A DNA stretch of 64,000 nt from contig JAIRPK010000015.1 of the NCBI GenBank assembly GCA_031257015.1, positions 1 through 64,000 of the forward strand. The letters are read 5' to 3'. Shown here piece after piece: positions 25,546 to 34,774 of the stretch (positions are counted from its first letter, which is position 1; each line of letters opens with the position of its first letter). Source of the DNA: Tannerellaceae bacterium. Lineage in GTDB: Bacteria; Bacteroidota; Bacteroidia; Bacteroidales; Tannerellaceae. A model generated the notes under the pieces. It searched no databases. It was not told the DNA's origin and saw only the letters and a list, made by a program, of their open reading frames with translations. Both the position numbers and the translations under genes were made by a program.

Positions 25546-27360
25546 TTATTTATTAATAGAGTTTTCCATATCTTCAATAGCGTTGACCGCCTCGCAATAA
25601 ATCTGTTTCATCCCGTCCGACATTTCGGCAGGCGCATACCGTGCAAATTCGCAAGTATTCAGTATGCTCATAAAATCATGGATAAGACCTTCGTCCACGC
25701 CATAGCGGTTGAGTTCCGCCTCGACGTTGTCCTTGGTCAGATTGGCGACGGGAATATTCAGTTTGTCGCTGATGTATCCCCAAACAGCCCTGAGCATTTC
25801 CACATAAAAGTCTTCCTTCCTGTTGTCCTTCATGAGCCGCGCCGCATTTTTGAGGCGTTTGGCCGCCGTCTTGTTGGCCTTGCGCGTTCTGACGAGGGCG
25901 ATGTTGGCATTTTCCCTTGCCTGCTTGCGATAAATGATAAAGAATCCGGCAAAGCAGAGAGCCGGGATGAGATAACAAAGGTAAAAGGCCGCCGAGCCGA
26001 AGAAAAGCTCATCCTGGTCAATGAACGTGACGTTCTTCAGTTTGAGGTATCTGATGTCCTCCCCGATGTTCTTCACATTCTGCCGGTTGGTATAATTATT
26101 CACCACCGGCGCCCCTGTTTCCCCGCCTTCGCCCTTCTCGACATGTATTGCAAAAGGCCCTGCGGAAAGGGTTTTGTAAGTTCCCGTCCTGGTGTCGAAA
26201 TATGAGAACAGGATTGGTTGTATTTCAAAATCCCCGGCAAATCTTGGGATGGCGACGTATTCGATATGCTTGCTTCCGCTTACTCCCGCCGTTGTGGTTT
26301 TCATGTTGCTTTCCACTTTGGGGTCGTACACTTCAAAATCGTTCGGGAAATTCACCTCCGGATTCTTTATTACTCGAAGATTGCCTGTCCCTGCGATGTC
26401 GATTTTAAGCGTTATGGCCTCGTTAGCCTTAACATTGGCCGGCGCCAGTTCCCCCTTCATCGTAAATTCGCCGACAGCGCCCGCGTAGGAGGCCGGTTTG
26501 CCTGTGGGCAGCGGCTTAACCTCGATGACGGCCGGAGCTGTTGTCAGGCTCTTTGTCACATCCTGGTAAGTATCCTCGAACATGTCAAAGATGCTTCTCA
26601 CACGCTGCTGCATCCGAATCCTCATGATGACTTCAAACTTTCCGGCGTCGATGGTAATATTTCCCGATCGCTGTGGATAAAGCACTGTTTGCTTGATTAC
26701 GACGGAGAAGTAGTTGGAGCCGTTGTAATTCTCCTGGGTTAGTTGCTTTTCCTGCGGGAGTTCGATTTCCTGCTGGAGGAAGCCGTCAAATTCCGGGAAT
26801 TTCATGTTGTTAAAGCCCCTGATTTGCGGCTCTTTGGCGTAGAGCTTGAAGGTTACGAGGAAGCCCTCCTGCTCGTAGACGCTGCGTTTAGAGATGTTCA
26901 TGACCATGAAAACCTCGCCAACGCGGCTTGAGCCGGCAGCGGCATTATCCTGGGCCGAGCTTGCCTTGTCAGGGGGGAGAACCTTGACGGTCAGTGCGTT
27001 TGAGGTGTAATTGGCATTATTGACTCGGACGGTTGCTGCCGGAAGAGCAAATGAGCCTTCGCTTTGCGCCACGAGTGTAAAAGTAAACCTGACGCTGGTT
27101 TCGCTAACCATCTGTCCGTTGACGTTGCTGACGCTTTGGTTAAAGGATGTCGCCGGGCCAAAGAGCACATCAATGCCGTTGATTTCCTCCAGCAGCCTGA
27201 ACGAATTTCCTTCAGCCTGGGCATTGACGGTGTAGGTCAGCTGGAATTGCTGACCGGCGACGACGGTCTCCGGAGCCGAAGCTTTGAAGACGATATTTGG
27301 AGCGGCCATCGCCGCCGTCGCGATATAGAAGAAGATGAATAAAAAAGCGTGCTTCACCAT
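25546..27360 (-). CDS. batD: BatD, full length
   Basis: 604 residues. A signal peptide (about 1-19) is followed by tandem Ig-like BatD domains (IVFKASAPETVVAGQQFQLT; GELAPANVKANEAITLKIDI). One membrane helix lies near 460-480 (LIPALCFAGFFIIY), then a cytoplasmic helical region with the conserved CEFARYAPAE near the end. BatD is thought to be the periplasmic part of the Bat/MoxR complex. Two truncated relatives lie directly upstream with near-identical leaders (27385-28326 and 28351-29271), so this region has been triplicated. Confidence 0.9.
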   Translation of the reverse strand: MVKHAFLFIFFYIATAAMAAPNIVFKASAPETVVAGQQFQLTYTVNAQAEGNSFRLLEEINGIDVLFGPATSFNQSVSNVNGQMVSETSVRFTFTLVAQSEGSFALPAATVRVNNANYTSNALTVKVLPPDKASSAQDNAAAGSSRVGEVFMVMNISKRSVYEQEGFLVTFKLYAKEPQIRGFNNMKFPEFDGFLQQEIELPQEKQLTQENYNGSNYFSVVIKQTVLYPQRSGNITIDAGKFEVIMRIRMQQRVRSIFDMFEDTYQDVTKSLTTAPAVIEVKPLPTGKPASYAGAVGEFTMKGELAPANVKANEAITLKIDIAGTGNLRVIKNPEVNFPNDFEVYDPKVESNMKTTTAGVSGSKHIEYVAIPRFAGDFEIQPILFSYFDTRTGTYKTLSAGPFAIHVEKGEGGETGAPVVNNYTNRQNVKNIGEDIRYLKLKNVTFIDQDELFFGSAAFYLCYLIPALCFAGFFIIYRKQARENANIALVRTRKANKTAAKRLKNAARLMKDNRKEDFYVEMLRAVWGYISDKLNIPVANLTKDNVEAELNRYGVDEGLIHDFMSILNTCEFARYAPAEMSDGMKQIYCEAVNAIEDMENSINK

Positions 27361-27384
27361 ATATAAATTTATTTAGAGTTTGGA

Positions 27385-28326
27385 TTATAGAGTCTTGGTA
27401 TTTAACAGGCAGTCTTGAGCGCCGGCTATGCGATTAACTGCTTTACCGGTGCAGGCTTCGGCCTTCCCGGCGGGTAGCGGCTTAACCTCGATGACGGTCG
27501 GCTCTGTCGTCACAATCTTGTACTCATCCCTGTAACTATACTTAAGTATATCAAAAATACTTTTCGTTTCCTTCTGGGTCTCAATCTTTATGAAGATTAC
27601 AAATTTCCCTCCGCCGATGGTAATCATTCCTGTCCGCGTGGGTGTTAGCGCTATCTGCCTGATTGCAAAAGAGTAGTAATAAGCGCCATTGTAATCCTCC
27701 ATCAGCGGCGTCCCATCAGCAACATTGTCTTCAATTTCTTGCGTGATGTCGATTTCCCTTGTCGTGAAGCCCTCAAATTTGGGGAAGTCTATGATTTTTA
27801 TGCTCTTGAGCGTCGGAATTTCAGAATAAATTTTAAATGTTGCGAGAAATTCCTCCTGCTCATAGACGCTGTTTTTAGATACGTCCATGAGCATGAAGAC
27901 CTTTCCAGCATTATACTGGTCCGAGCTTGCCGTGTCAGGTGGGAGAACCATGATGCTGCGGGCGTTTGAAGTGTAATCGGCATTATTGACGCGGACGGTT
28001 GCTGCCGGAAGAGCAAATGAGCCTTCGTTTTGCGCCAAGAGTGTAAAAATAAACCTGAGGCTGTATTCGCTAAGCATCTGTCCGTTGACGATGCTGAAGT
28101 TTTGTGTAGAGGGTCTCTCCGGGCCAAAGAGCACATCAATGCCGTTGATTTCCTCCAGCATCCTGAACGAATTTTCTTCAGCCGGGGCATTGACGGTATA
28201 GGTCAGTTTGAACAGCTTGCCGGCAGTGACGGTATCCGGAGCTTCGGTTTTGAGGACTATTTCCTGAGCGGCTATCGCCACCGTTGCGATATAGAAGAAG
28301 ATGAATAAAAAAGCGTGCTTCACCAT
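27385..28326 (-). CDS. Truncated BatD paralogue 2 (mosaic)
   Basis: 313 residues: the same signal peptide as BatD, one Ig-like BatD region, and no membrane helix or cytoplasmic part, so it should be a soluble periplasmic protein. Residues 1 to about 115 follow full-length BatD (EEINGIDVLFGP, GSFALPAATVRVNNA). The rest follows paralogue 3 (KNSVYEQEEFLATF, GMITIGGGKF) and ends with the same novel tail (GKAVNRIAGAQ, then CLLNTKTL). The last part plus the 24-nt spacer match paralogue 3 over about 169 bp with one mismatch at an offset of 966 bp. It is either a functional duplicate or decaying. Confidence 0.8.
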   Translation of the reverse strand: MVKHAFLFIFFYIATVAIAAQEIVLKTEAPDTVTAGKLFKLTYTVNAPAEENSFRMLEEINGIDVLFGPERPSTQNFSIVNGQMLSEYSLRFIFTLLAQNEGSFALPAATVRVNNADYTSNARSIMVLPPDTASSDQYNAGKVFMLMDVSKNSVYEQEEFLATFKIYSEIPTLKSIKIIDFPKFEGFTTREIDITQEIEDNVADGTPLMEDYNGAYYYSFAIRQIALTPTRTGMITIGGGKFVIFIKIETQKETKSIFDILKYSYRDEYKIVTTEPTVIEVKPLPAGKAEACTGKAVNRIAGAQDCLLNTKTL

Positions 28327-28350
28327 ATATAAATTTATTTAGAGTTTGGA

Positions 28351-29271
28351 TTATAGAGTCTTGGTATTTAACAGGCAGGCTTGAGCGCCGGCTATGCGAT
28401 TAACTGCTTTACCGGTGCAGGCTTCGGCCTTCCCGGCGGGTAGCGGCTTAACCTCGATGACGGTCGGCTCTGTCGTCACAATCTTGTACTCTTCCCTGTA
28501 ATCATCCGTAAGTAGTTCAAAAAAACTTTTCGTTTCCTTCTGGAGCTTAATCTTCATGAGGATTTCAAATTTCCCTCCGCCGATGGTAATCATTCCTGTC
28601 CGCGTGGGTGTTAGCGCTATCTGCCTGAGTTCAATAGAGTAGTAATAAGCGCCATTGTAATCCTTCATCTTGTCGTCAATTTCTTGCGGGAGTTCGATTT
28701 CCCTTGTCGTGAAGCCCTCAAATTTGGGGAAGTCTATGCTTTTAATGCTCTTGAGTGCCGGACTTTCAGAATAAACTGTAAATGTTGCGAGAAATTCCTC
28801 CTGCTCATAGACGCTGTTTTTAGATACGTCCATGAGCATGAAGACATTTCCAATATTATCCTGGGCCGAGCTTGCCGTGTCGCCTGGGAGAACCCTGATG
28901 CTGCGGGCGTTTGAAGTGTAATCGGCGCCATTCACCTTGACGGTAAGCTGCGGAAGTTCAAAAAATCCCTCCACTTTCGCCTTGAGGATGGTCGTAAAAA
29001 CAGTGCTGGTATCGCAATCCGTTTGTCCGTTGAGGGTATTCGTGCGTATGCTTACGGACTGAAAAGGAGCCAGCAGCTCATACCTGTTCCTGTCAGCATG
29101 TATAGTCCTGAAAGAGTTTATTTCCGTCTTTGCATTTAGGGTAAAAGTCATGATGAACTGCTTTCCGGCAGTGACGGTATCCGGCGCTTCGGTTTTGATG
29201 ACTATTTTCTGAGCTGCCATCGCCACCGTTGCGATATGGAAGAAGATGAATAAAAAAACGTGCTTCATCAT
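28351..29271 (-). CDS. Truncated BatD paralogue 3
   Basis: 306 residues, with a BatD-type signal peptide and one Ig-like region. The first 115 residues are strongly diverged (RTIHADRNRYELLAPFQSVS in place of the conserved loop), while the second half is close to paralogue 2. It lacks the membrane helix and cytoplasmic part. The reading frame is intact and substitutions are not obviously disabling, so I call it a gene. It directly follows array F in transcription order. Confidence 0.78.
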   Translation of the reverse strand: MMKHVFLFIFFHIATVAMAAQKIVIKTEAPDTVTAGKQFIMTFTLNAKTEINSFRTIHADRNRYELLAPFQSVSIRTNTLNGQTDCDTSTVFTTILKAKVEGFFELPQLTVKVNGADYTSNARSIRVLPGDTASSAQDNIGNVFMLMDVSKNSVYEQEEFLATFTVYSESPALKSIKSIDFPKFEGFTTREIELPQEIDDKMKDYNGAYYYSIELRQIALTPTRTGMITIGGGKFEILMKIKLQKETKSFFELLTDDYREEYKIVTTEPTVIEVKPLPAGKAEACTGKAVNRIAGAQACLLNTKTL

Positions 29272-29399
29272 ATATAAATTTATTTAGAGTTAGGAGTAAT
29301 GCCTGTTGGAATTGTAGATTGAGAATTGATAATGGAGAATATTGCCTTCGGGAATCAGGAATTGGGCTTGTGCACCGTTAGTGCGTTTTTTCGCTCTGT

Positions 29400-29830
29400 C
29401 GATGCGTGTTTGTGCGTTGCCGATGCTGTTGGCTGCATGGTTGTTGCCGGCGTCAACATGATTTATGTTGGGCTTTACATGACTGATGCTGGCTTCAACA
29501 TCGCTGATGTTGGCCTCCCCATGGGCGATGTTGCCTCCGGTATTGCCAATGTTTAGTCCGGCATTGCTGATGTTGGCTTCAACATTGTTGATGTTGCCTC
29601 CGGCATTACCAATGTTTAGTCCAACATTGCTGATGTTGGCTTCAACATTGCTGATGTTGTTTCCGGCATTACCGATGTTTAGTCCAGCATTGCAGATGTT
29701 GCCGCCAACATGATAATATCCTGGGCCAACATTGTGAATGTTTAGTCCGATATTGTTGATGTTGGCTCCAACATTGCCGATGCTGTTGCCAACATGATAA
29801 CATCCTGGGCCAACATTGCTTGTACAGCCG
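29400..29830. repeat. 21-bp tandem array F inside the Bat operon
   Basis: About 19-20 units of 21 bp. Many carry CCAACAT-nnnnn-ATGTTGG or a shorter CATT/AATG dyad. On the minus strand, the direction of the operon, one frame is stop-free from 29991 to 29290 and reads as heptads NISNVEA, NISNVGL, NIGNAGG, with Ile and Val/Ala at coiled-coil a/d spacing; an ATG lies at 29865. The non-repeat end of that frame looks like translated intergenic DNA, so I list the locus as repeat and not as a gene. No other gene lies in 29272-29917. Confidence 0.9.
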
Positions 29831-29917
29831 CCGTCATGAGTTAATGAGAAACCAGAATTATTCATTCCCAACAGTTTATTTCCAATTCGTTTAAAAGCAT
29901 ATTTTTTGCTTTTCTCT

Positions 29918-30166
29918 CTATATGCCGAATCCAATATCCTCCGGCACGGCGCCAATGCACCATACGCCATTCTTAACTCTCCAGAGGGCATGGATAAGAT
30001 ATGGACCTTTGCGTTTCATTTGCCACAGGTATGAGAACATTACCCATTCTCCGTCGATCAAAGTGAAAAGCATATTGTTCATAAACCAGTTGTTAAGTTC
30101 TATTTTGAGATCTTCCAGCTCTTCGAGCCATTTTTCCCATTCGTCATCCAACTCGTCATCTTCCAT
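29918..30166 (-). CDS. Small acidic hypothetical protein in the Bat operon
   Basis: 82 residues. The N-terminus is strongly acidic (EDDELDDEWEKWLEELEDL), then comes a Trp-rich stretch (FTLIDGEWVMFSYLWQMKR, ALWRVKNGVWCIG). The ATG at 30166 lies 35 nt after the batB/C stop on the same strand. Composition is protein-like and differs from the neighbouring array. I recognise no family. The position suggests co-expression with Bat proteins, but conservation is untested. Confidence 0.5.
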   Translation of the reverse strand: MEDDELDDEWEKWLEELEDLKIELNNWFMNNMLFTLIDGEWVMFSYLWQMKRKGPYLIHALWRVKNGVWCIGAVPEDIGFGI

Positions 30167-30200
30167 ATTCCGATTGTTAATTAAAGCTCTGCGTTGTTTA

Positions 30201-31898
30201 TTACCATTTTTTCCCGCGTTGAGAATCTTGCTTCATTTGTTGAGCTTTTTTGACCTTTTCCTGTGTGTCTTTTTCATCTTGCAGGAAAGCGTCGAGTATT
30301 TGTTGAGCGTTATCCTTGCTCATTTGTTCATTTTGCTGCTGCTGTTCCTGTGATTTTTGCTGGTCGTTTTCCTTTTGCTGCTGCTGTTGCTGCTGTTGCT
30401 GCTGCTCCTTGTTGTCGTCCTGATTTTGCTGGTCTTGCTGGTCTTGCTGGTTGTCGAGCAGTTTTTGTGCGAGTGCGAGGTTGTATCTGGTCTCGTCGCT
30501 GTGTGGATTGAGCCTGAGGGAGCGTTTATAGGCGTCGATGCTTTTTGCATATTCCTTTTGGTTCATTGAAATATTGCCGATGTTGTGAAAGACCTGTGCG
30601 ATTTTTTGAGCATTGTCAGGGTTGTCCTGCAAAAGTCGTTCGGCCTGTCCGAGGACGAGCTGGTACTGTTCGGCTGCTTCCGGGAATTTCCCTTCTTTGT
30701 AGAGTGCGTTCCCCAGATTGAATGTCCCTTCGACGGAGCGCGGATTAACCTCAATGCTTTTGCGGAAGGCGATTTCCGATTCGGTGAATTTCCCGTCTGC
30801 ATAGAGTTTGTTTCCTTCGCGTATAGCGCTGCGCTCTGCTTTTTGCGCGAAGGCTGCAGCTGAGCCGGCGATAAGGATTAATGAAAAGAGTTTAACCTTT
30901 CTGAATACTCTGCTTTTGCGTTCAAGCAGGAAAAATTCGATTAATAGAAGAGCGAGTGCGAGCCATGTTATGGCCTGGAACTGTTCGTCATATTCTGTAT
31001 AAACCTTGCTTTCGACTTCGGCCTTGTTCATTTTGGCTGTTTCGGCTTGCAGTGTTTTCAGTGCGGAGTTGGTATTGTCAGCTCTGACGTATATGCCTTG
31101 TCCGACGGCGGCGATTTCCTTGCACATTTGTTCGTTCAGTTTTGTGATGACGACGTTTCCTTCTTCGTCCTTCATGAAATTTTGGTTTCCGTCCAGAGGA
31201 ATCGGCGAGCCGTTAGGCGCTCCCATGCCGATGATATTGACATGGATGCCTTTTTCGACCGCACGTTTTGCTGCCTCGACGGCATCTCCCTCGTGGTTTT
31301 CCCCGTCGGTTATGATGATTATCGCTTTGTCGGCGGCCTCGTTGGGACTGAAAGAGCGCAATGCAAGATCGATGGCGGCTCCTATGGCTGTTCCCTGTGC
31401 TGAGACCATTGAGGGGTTGATTGAGGCGAGAAACATTTTTGCGGATATGTAATCAGCCGTGATGGGTAATTGAGTGAAGGCGTTGCCGGCAAAAACGATC
31501 AGTCCTATTTTGTCATTCTTGAAGCCGTCGGTAAGTCTGGACAGCATTTGTTTGGCTTTCTCCAGGCGGTTTGGCGCGACGTCTTCGGCGAGCATTGAAT
31601 TGGAGACGTCGAGACAAACCATGATTTCGATGCCTTGCCTTTTGACGGTTTCGAGTTTTGAACCGAACTGTGGGCCTGCGATAACGAAGATTACGGCTGT
31701 CGCGGCGGCGATAGCGAGCCAGAATTTCCAGCTTTGTCGCTTGATTGATATTTCGGGAATAAGCTCTGCAAGGATGTCGGGCCTTCCGAGGCGTTTGAGC
31801 GCCTTCCTTTTCCGCATTACGCTAATCGCATAGATGATGATGAAGACCGGAACGATGATGAGCAGGTATAAAAAATCAGGGTTGGCGAAACGAAACAT
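30201..31898 (-). CDS. BatB-BatC fusion (VWA domain plus TPR)
   Basis: 565 residues. Two N-terminal membrane helices (about 8-26 and 57-76) precede a von Willebrand A domain with the MIDAS motif DVSNS (about 97-101) and IITDGENHEGD. A membrane helix follows at about 310-325, then a second hydrophobic segment ending AAAFAQ, like an embedded signal sequence. TPR repeats lie at about 365-475, and a poly-Gln region is followed by a basic tail. BatB and BatC are separate genes in the Bacteroides operons I know, and the internal signal-like segment marks the joint. The Q-tract, which is CAG/CAA repeat DNA, could slip. Confidence 0.88.
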   Translation of the reverse strand: MFRFANPDFLYLLIIVPVFIIIYAISVMRKRKALKRLGRPDILAELIPEISIKRQSWKFWLAIAAATAVIFVIAGPQFGSKLETVKRQGIEIMVCLDVSNSMLAEDVAPNRLEKAKQMLSRLTDGFKNDKIGLIVFAGNAFTQLPITADYISAKMFLASINPSMVSAQGTAIGAAIDLALRSFSPNEAADKAIIIITDGENHEGDAVEAAKRAVEKGIHVNIIGMGAPNGSPIPLDGNQNFMKDEEGNVVITKLNEQMCKEIAAVGQGIYVRADNTNSALKTLQAETAKMNKAEVESKVYTEYDEQFQAITWLALALLLIEFFLLERKSRVFRKVKLFSLILIAGSAAAFAQKAERSAIREGNKLYADGKFTESEIAFRKSIEVNPRSVEGTFNLGNALYKEGKFPEAAEQYQLVLGQAERLLQDNPDNAQKIAQVFHNIGNISMNQKEYAKSIDAYKRSLRLNPHSDETRYNLALAQKLLDNQQDQQDQQNQDDNKEQQQQQQQQQQKENDQQKSQEQQQQNEQMSKDNAQQILDAFLQDEKDTQEKVKKAQQMKQDSQRGKKW

Positions 31899-31910
31899 AA
31901 TTATTGCATT

Positions 31911-32897
31911 TTAAGGGATAGTTCTTAATAAAACATTTCTCAGGAGGATTTCGAGCAGCAGCAGGATGAGTGCAAGTATAGCGATGTTTCGATATTCCTC
32001 TTGCTTTTTGCTGTATTCCTGGACGTTGATTTTTGTCTTTTCCAGCCGGTCGATTTCCTCATAAATTCCAGCGAGTGTAGCATTGTCGGTTGCCCGGAAG
32101 TATTGCCCTCCGGTGAGCGCTGCAATTTGTTTGAGCATATCCTCGTCGATATCGACGGGCACGTTTTGATACTGAACTCCGTAAGCCGTCTGGAAGGGAT
32201 ATGGCGCCATTCCCTTTGAGCCTACCCCGATGGTATAAACCCTTATTCCAAAGGTTTTAGCGATGTCGGCAGCGGTTACTGGTGCAATCTCTCCCATGTT
32301 GTTGGAGCCGTCGGTGAGCAGGATGATAACCTTTGAGACGGCTTTGCTGTCCTTTATCCGGCTGACGGCATTGGCCAAGCCTAGGCCGATGGCGGTACCG
32401 TCCTGAATGATTCCGCAACGGATGTCCTTGAAGAGGTTAAGTAGCACAGCATGGTCTGTTGTGAGCGGGCATTGCGTAAAGCTTTCTCCTGAGAAGACCA
32501 CAAGGCCGATATTGTCATTCATTCGTCCGCTGATGAAAGAAGCAGCTACATCTTTGGCCGCCTCGATACGGTTCGGCTTGAGGTCTTCGGCCAACATGCT
32601 TGTGGAAACGTCGATGGCTAAAACAATATCAATCCCTTCGGTCGATCTGTTCTGCCAGCTGTCGGTTGATTGCGGCCTTGCGAGGACGATAATCAAAGCG
32701 AGGAAGGCAAACATTCTCAGGATGAAGGGGACATGCCTCAGATATACTTTTACGGAGCGCGTTTCAGGCGCGTCAAAAGCCTCTGCGGAGGATATTTGAA
32801 CGGAGGCCTGGCTTTTGCGCAGTTTGTATATATACCATAATATAAAGGGGATGATTAGTAGCCCCAAGTATAGATAAGCAGGATTAGCGAAAATCAT
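31911..32897 (-). CDS. batA: BatA, VWA-domain membrane protein
   Basis: 328 residues from the ATG at 32897; a TTG three codons upstream is rejected. Two N-terminal helices (PAYLYLGLLIIPFILWYIY and a second at about 57-75) are followed by a VWA domain with MIDAS DVSTS and LLTDGSNNMGE, and a C-terminal helix (NIAILALILLLLEILL). The domain binds a metal ion and protein partners. BatA and BatB are proposed effectors of MoxR chaperone complexes in stress tolerance. It starts 5 nt after the upstream stop. Confidence 0.92.
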   Translation of the reverse strand: MIFANPAYLYLGLLIIPFILWYIYKLRKSQASVQISSAEAFDAPETRSVKVYLRHVPFILRMFAFLALIIVLARPQSTDSWQNRSTEGIDIVLAIDVSTSMLAEDLKPNRIEAAKDVAASFISGRMNDNIGLVVFSGESFTQCPLTTDHAVLLNLFKDIRCGIIQDGTAIGLGLANAVSRIKDSKAVSKVIILLTDGSNNMGEIAPVTAADIAKTFGIRVYTIGVGSKGMAPYPFQTAYGVQYQNVPVDIDEDMLKQIAALTGGQYFRATDNATLAGIYEEIDRLEKTKINVQEYSKKQEEYRNIAILALILLLLEILLRNVLLRTIP

Positions 32898-32902
32898 AAC
32901 AT

Positions 32903-33895
32903 TCAATCATTGGTTGTACGTTGTTCAATATCCTCCTCCTTAATATCCTCCGGGATGAAGTCCACGACTTTTGTTTGATTAACGAAGAGGAAAGCGTTCA
33001 TCATGCAAAGTTCATTATCGTCCGGCATTGGGTTAAACTTGGCAAACTTGACGAAATCGGCTGTTTCCAGGATAAGTTTGAGGTTATCATAGACTGATTC
33101 CGCCTCGCTCTCCCGTTTGATAAAAGCCAGGATTTCTGCTGATGTCATTTCCATTGCACAGGCTCCGAATCGCTCGACGATATATTTTCTAAGCGTGTCG
33201 GTAATCCTTGTATAAAACTCTTTAAGCTGCCCATGTTGCCACAATTTTGCCTGTTTAATTTCCTCAAGCGCCAATATTGCCTGCTCATGCGGCGGCAATT
33301 TAGGTGGCGGCGCCATGAACGGCAGCAATGGCTTTTTATTCCTAATCCTTTGTATGATGTACCCGGCGACACAAATCAGGAACAAGGCTATAAGCACGGC
33401 AAAGATGTAGATATAATAATCCGCCAGGACGAAAGCCGGCGCCCAGATGGTTGCAATATCGAAGAACTCCTCCGGTTTATCAACATTCACCGGCACGGTT
33501 GAGACTTTCAGCCCCAGCATTTCTTTAGACGCAATCGTATCCGTTCCGTCAATAACCTTAAACGGCGGTATTGCGTACAATGCAGAGTCGAACGACGTGA
33601 TAAGCAAATCCTGCTTAATCGTCATCCTGTTATTCTCAATGTAAGCCGTATCCGGCACGGATGCCCGGATGATTTCCAGTCCGCGCAGCGTTGTGTCCGA
33701 AGGGAATAGCACTTGCACATTCCTCCCGTTGTCCGTAGAGACAGTGATGTGTATTTGCGTTTGTTCGCCGATAAGGATAGCAGCATGGTCGAGCTTCGTT
33801 TCAATAATCGTTCTTTGGGCAAATAATCTGAATCCGGCTGTTTGAGCGGTTAAGAGCAAGGCCGTAAGTGCGAAAATCTTTATGCGATTCATCAT
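32903..33895 (-). CDS. BatD-like membrane protein of the Bat operon
   Basis: 330 residues: a signal peptide (about 1-26), a periplasmic Ig-like region (about 27-155), one membrane helix at about 160-182 (IYIFAVLIALFLICVAGYII), a proline patch (PFMAPPPKLPP) and a helical cytoplasmic domain with KEFYTRITDTLRKYIVERFG. The layout is that of the unnamed gene usually found between DUF58 and batA in Bacteroidota, perhaps an assembly partner. The gene is tightly packed with both neighbours. Confidence 0.82.
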   Translation of the reverse strand: MMNRIKIFALTALLLTAQTAGFRLFAQRTIIETKLDHAAILIGEQTQIHITVSTDNGRNVQVLFPSDTTLRGLEIIRASVPDTAYIENNRMTIKQDLLITSFDSALYAIPPFKVIDGTDTIASKEMLGLKVSTVPVNVDKPEEFFDIATIWAPAFVLADYYIYIFAVLIALFLICVAGYIIQRIRNKKPLLPFMAPPPKLPPHEQAILALEEIKQAKLWQHGQLKEFYTRITDTLRKYIVERFGACAMEMTSAEILAFIKRESEAESVYDNLKLILETADFVKFAKFNPMPDDNELCMMNAFLFVNQTKVVDFIPEDIKEEDIEQRTTND

Positions 33896-33901
33896 GATGA
33901 A

Positions 33902-34771
33902 TTAATTACGTTTGTCGAAAAGCAGAATAAGCGACTTGACGAAGTCCTCGTCTGTTCTGACGGAGATGGAATCGACCTTGCATTTCTTCATTGTGTCACT
34001 CATGTCTTTTTGTCTTCTCTCCCACCATTGGCTATATGCGATGCGTGTTTTTGCGGAGGATGAGTCGATCCATCGTTCCTGATTGGTTTCCGCATCTTTG
34101 ATTTTCATCAGTCCGACCGGGGGCAGTTCTGTTTCCCTTTTGTCGAAGACCTGTATGGCGACGACGTCATGCTTTTTGTTTGCGATGGTGAGGTCGTCCT
34201 TAAAGTTCTCTTTGTTAATAAAATCGGAGATGATGAAAGCTGTGCACCTTTTTTTGATAGCGTTTGTTAGGTATTTGAGAGCCTTTCCGATGTCAGTATT
34301 AACCGCTTCGGGCTTGAAGTCAATGAGTTCCCTGATGATATATAATATGTGTTTCTTTCCCTTCTGCGGAGAGATAAACTTCTCAATTCTGTCGGAGAAA
34401 AAGACTACGCCTATTTTATCATTGTTCTGAATAGCGGAGAAGGCGAGTGTCGCAGCAATCTCGGTAATCATATCACGCTTCATGACGTGTGTGGAGCCGA
34501 AGTCGCGACTCCCGGAAACGTCGATGAGCAGCATAACGGTCAGCTCCCGTTCTTCCTCGAAGACTTTTACGTAAGGTCGAACATACCGTGCGGTGACGTT
34601 CCAGTCGATGTCTCTGATGTCGTCGCCGTATTGATACTCCCTTACTTCACTGAAAGCCATCCCGCGTCCTTTGAAAGCCGAATGATACTGTCCGGCGAAG
34701 ATATTCCGGGACAAGCCGCGCGTCTTTATTTCAATCCGTCGAACTTTTTTTAGCAGTTCACTCGTTTCCAT
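33902..34771 (-). CDS. DUF58 protein of the MoxR/Bat operon
   Basis: 289 residues with no signal peptide. The DUF58 signature is REYQYGDDIRDIDWNVTARY (about 43-62), followed by a VWA-like fold with LLIDVSGSRDFG and AFIISDF. It is partnered with MoxR AAA ATPases in most bacteria; the pair is thought to act in chaperoning or metal insertion, although the exact substrate in Bacteroidota is not known. It starts 3 nt after the moxR stop. Confidence 0.92.
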   Translation of the reverse strand: METSELLKKVRRIEIKTRGLSRNIFAGQYHSAFKGRGMAFSEVREYQYGDDIRDIDWNVTARYVRPYVKVFEEERELTVMLLIDVSGSRDFGSTHVMKRDMITEIAATLAFSAIQNNDKIGVVFFSDRIEKFISPQKGKKHILYIIRELIDFKPEAVNTDIGKALKYLTNAIKKRCTAFIISDFINKENFKDDLTIANKKHDVVAIQVFDKRETELPPVGLMKIKDAETNQERWIDSSSAKTRIAYSQWWERRQKDMSDTMKKCKVDSISVRTDEDFVKSLILLFDKRN

Positions 34772-34774
34772 AAA

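Noticed and set aside
31911..32906. TTG start of batA at 32906
   Set aside because: The ATG at 32897 is three codons in and gives a normal BatA N-terminus and 5-nt spacing.
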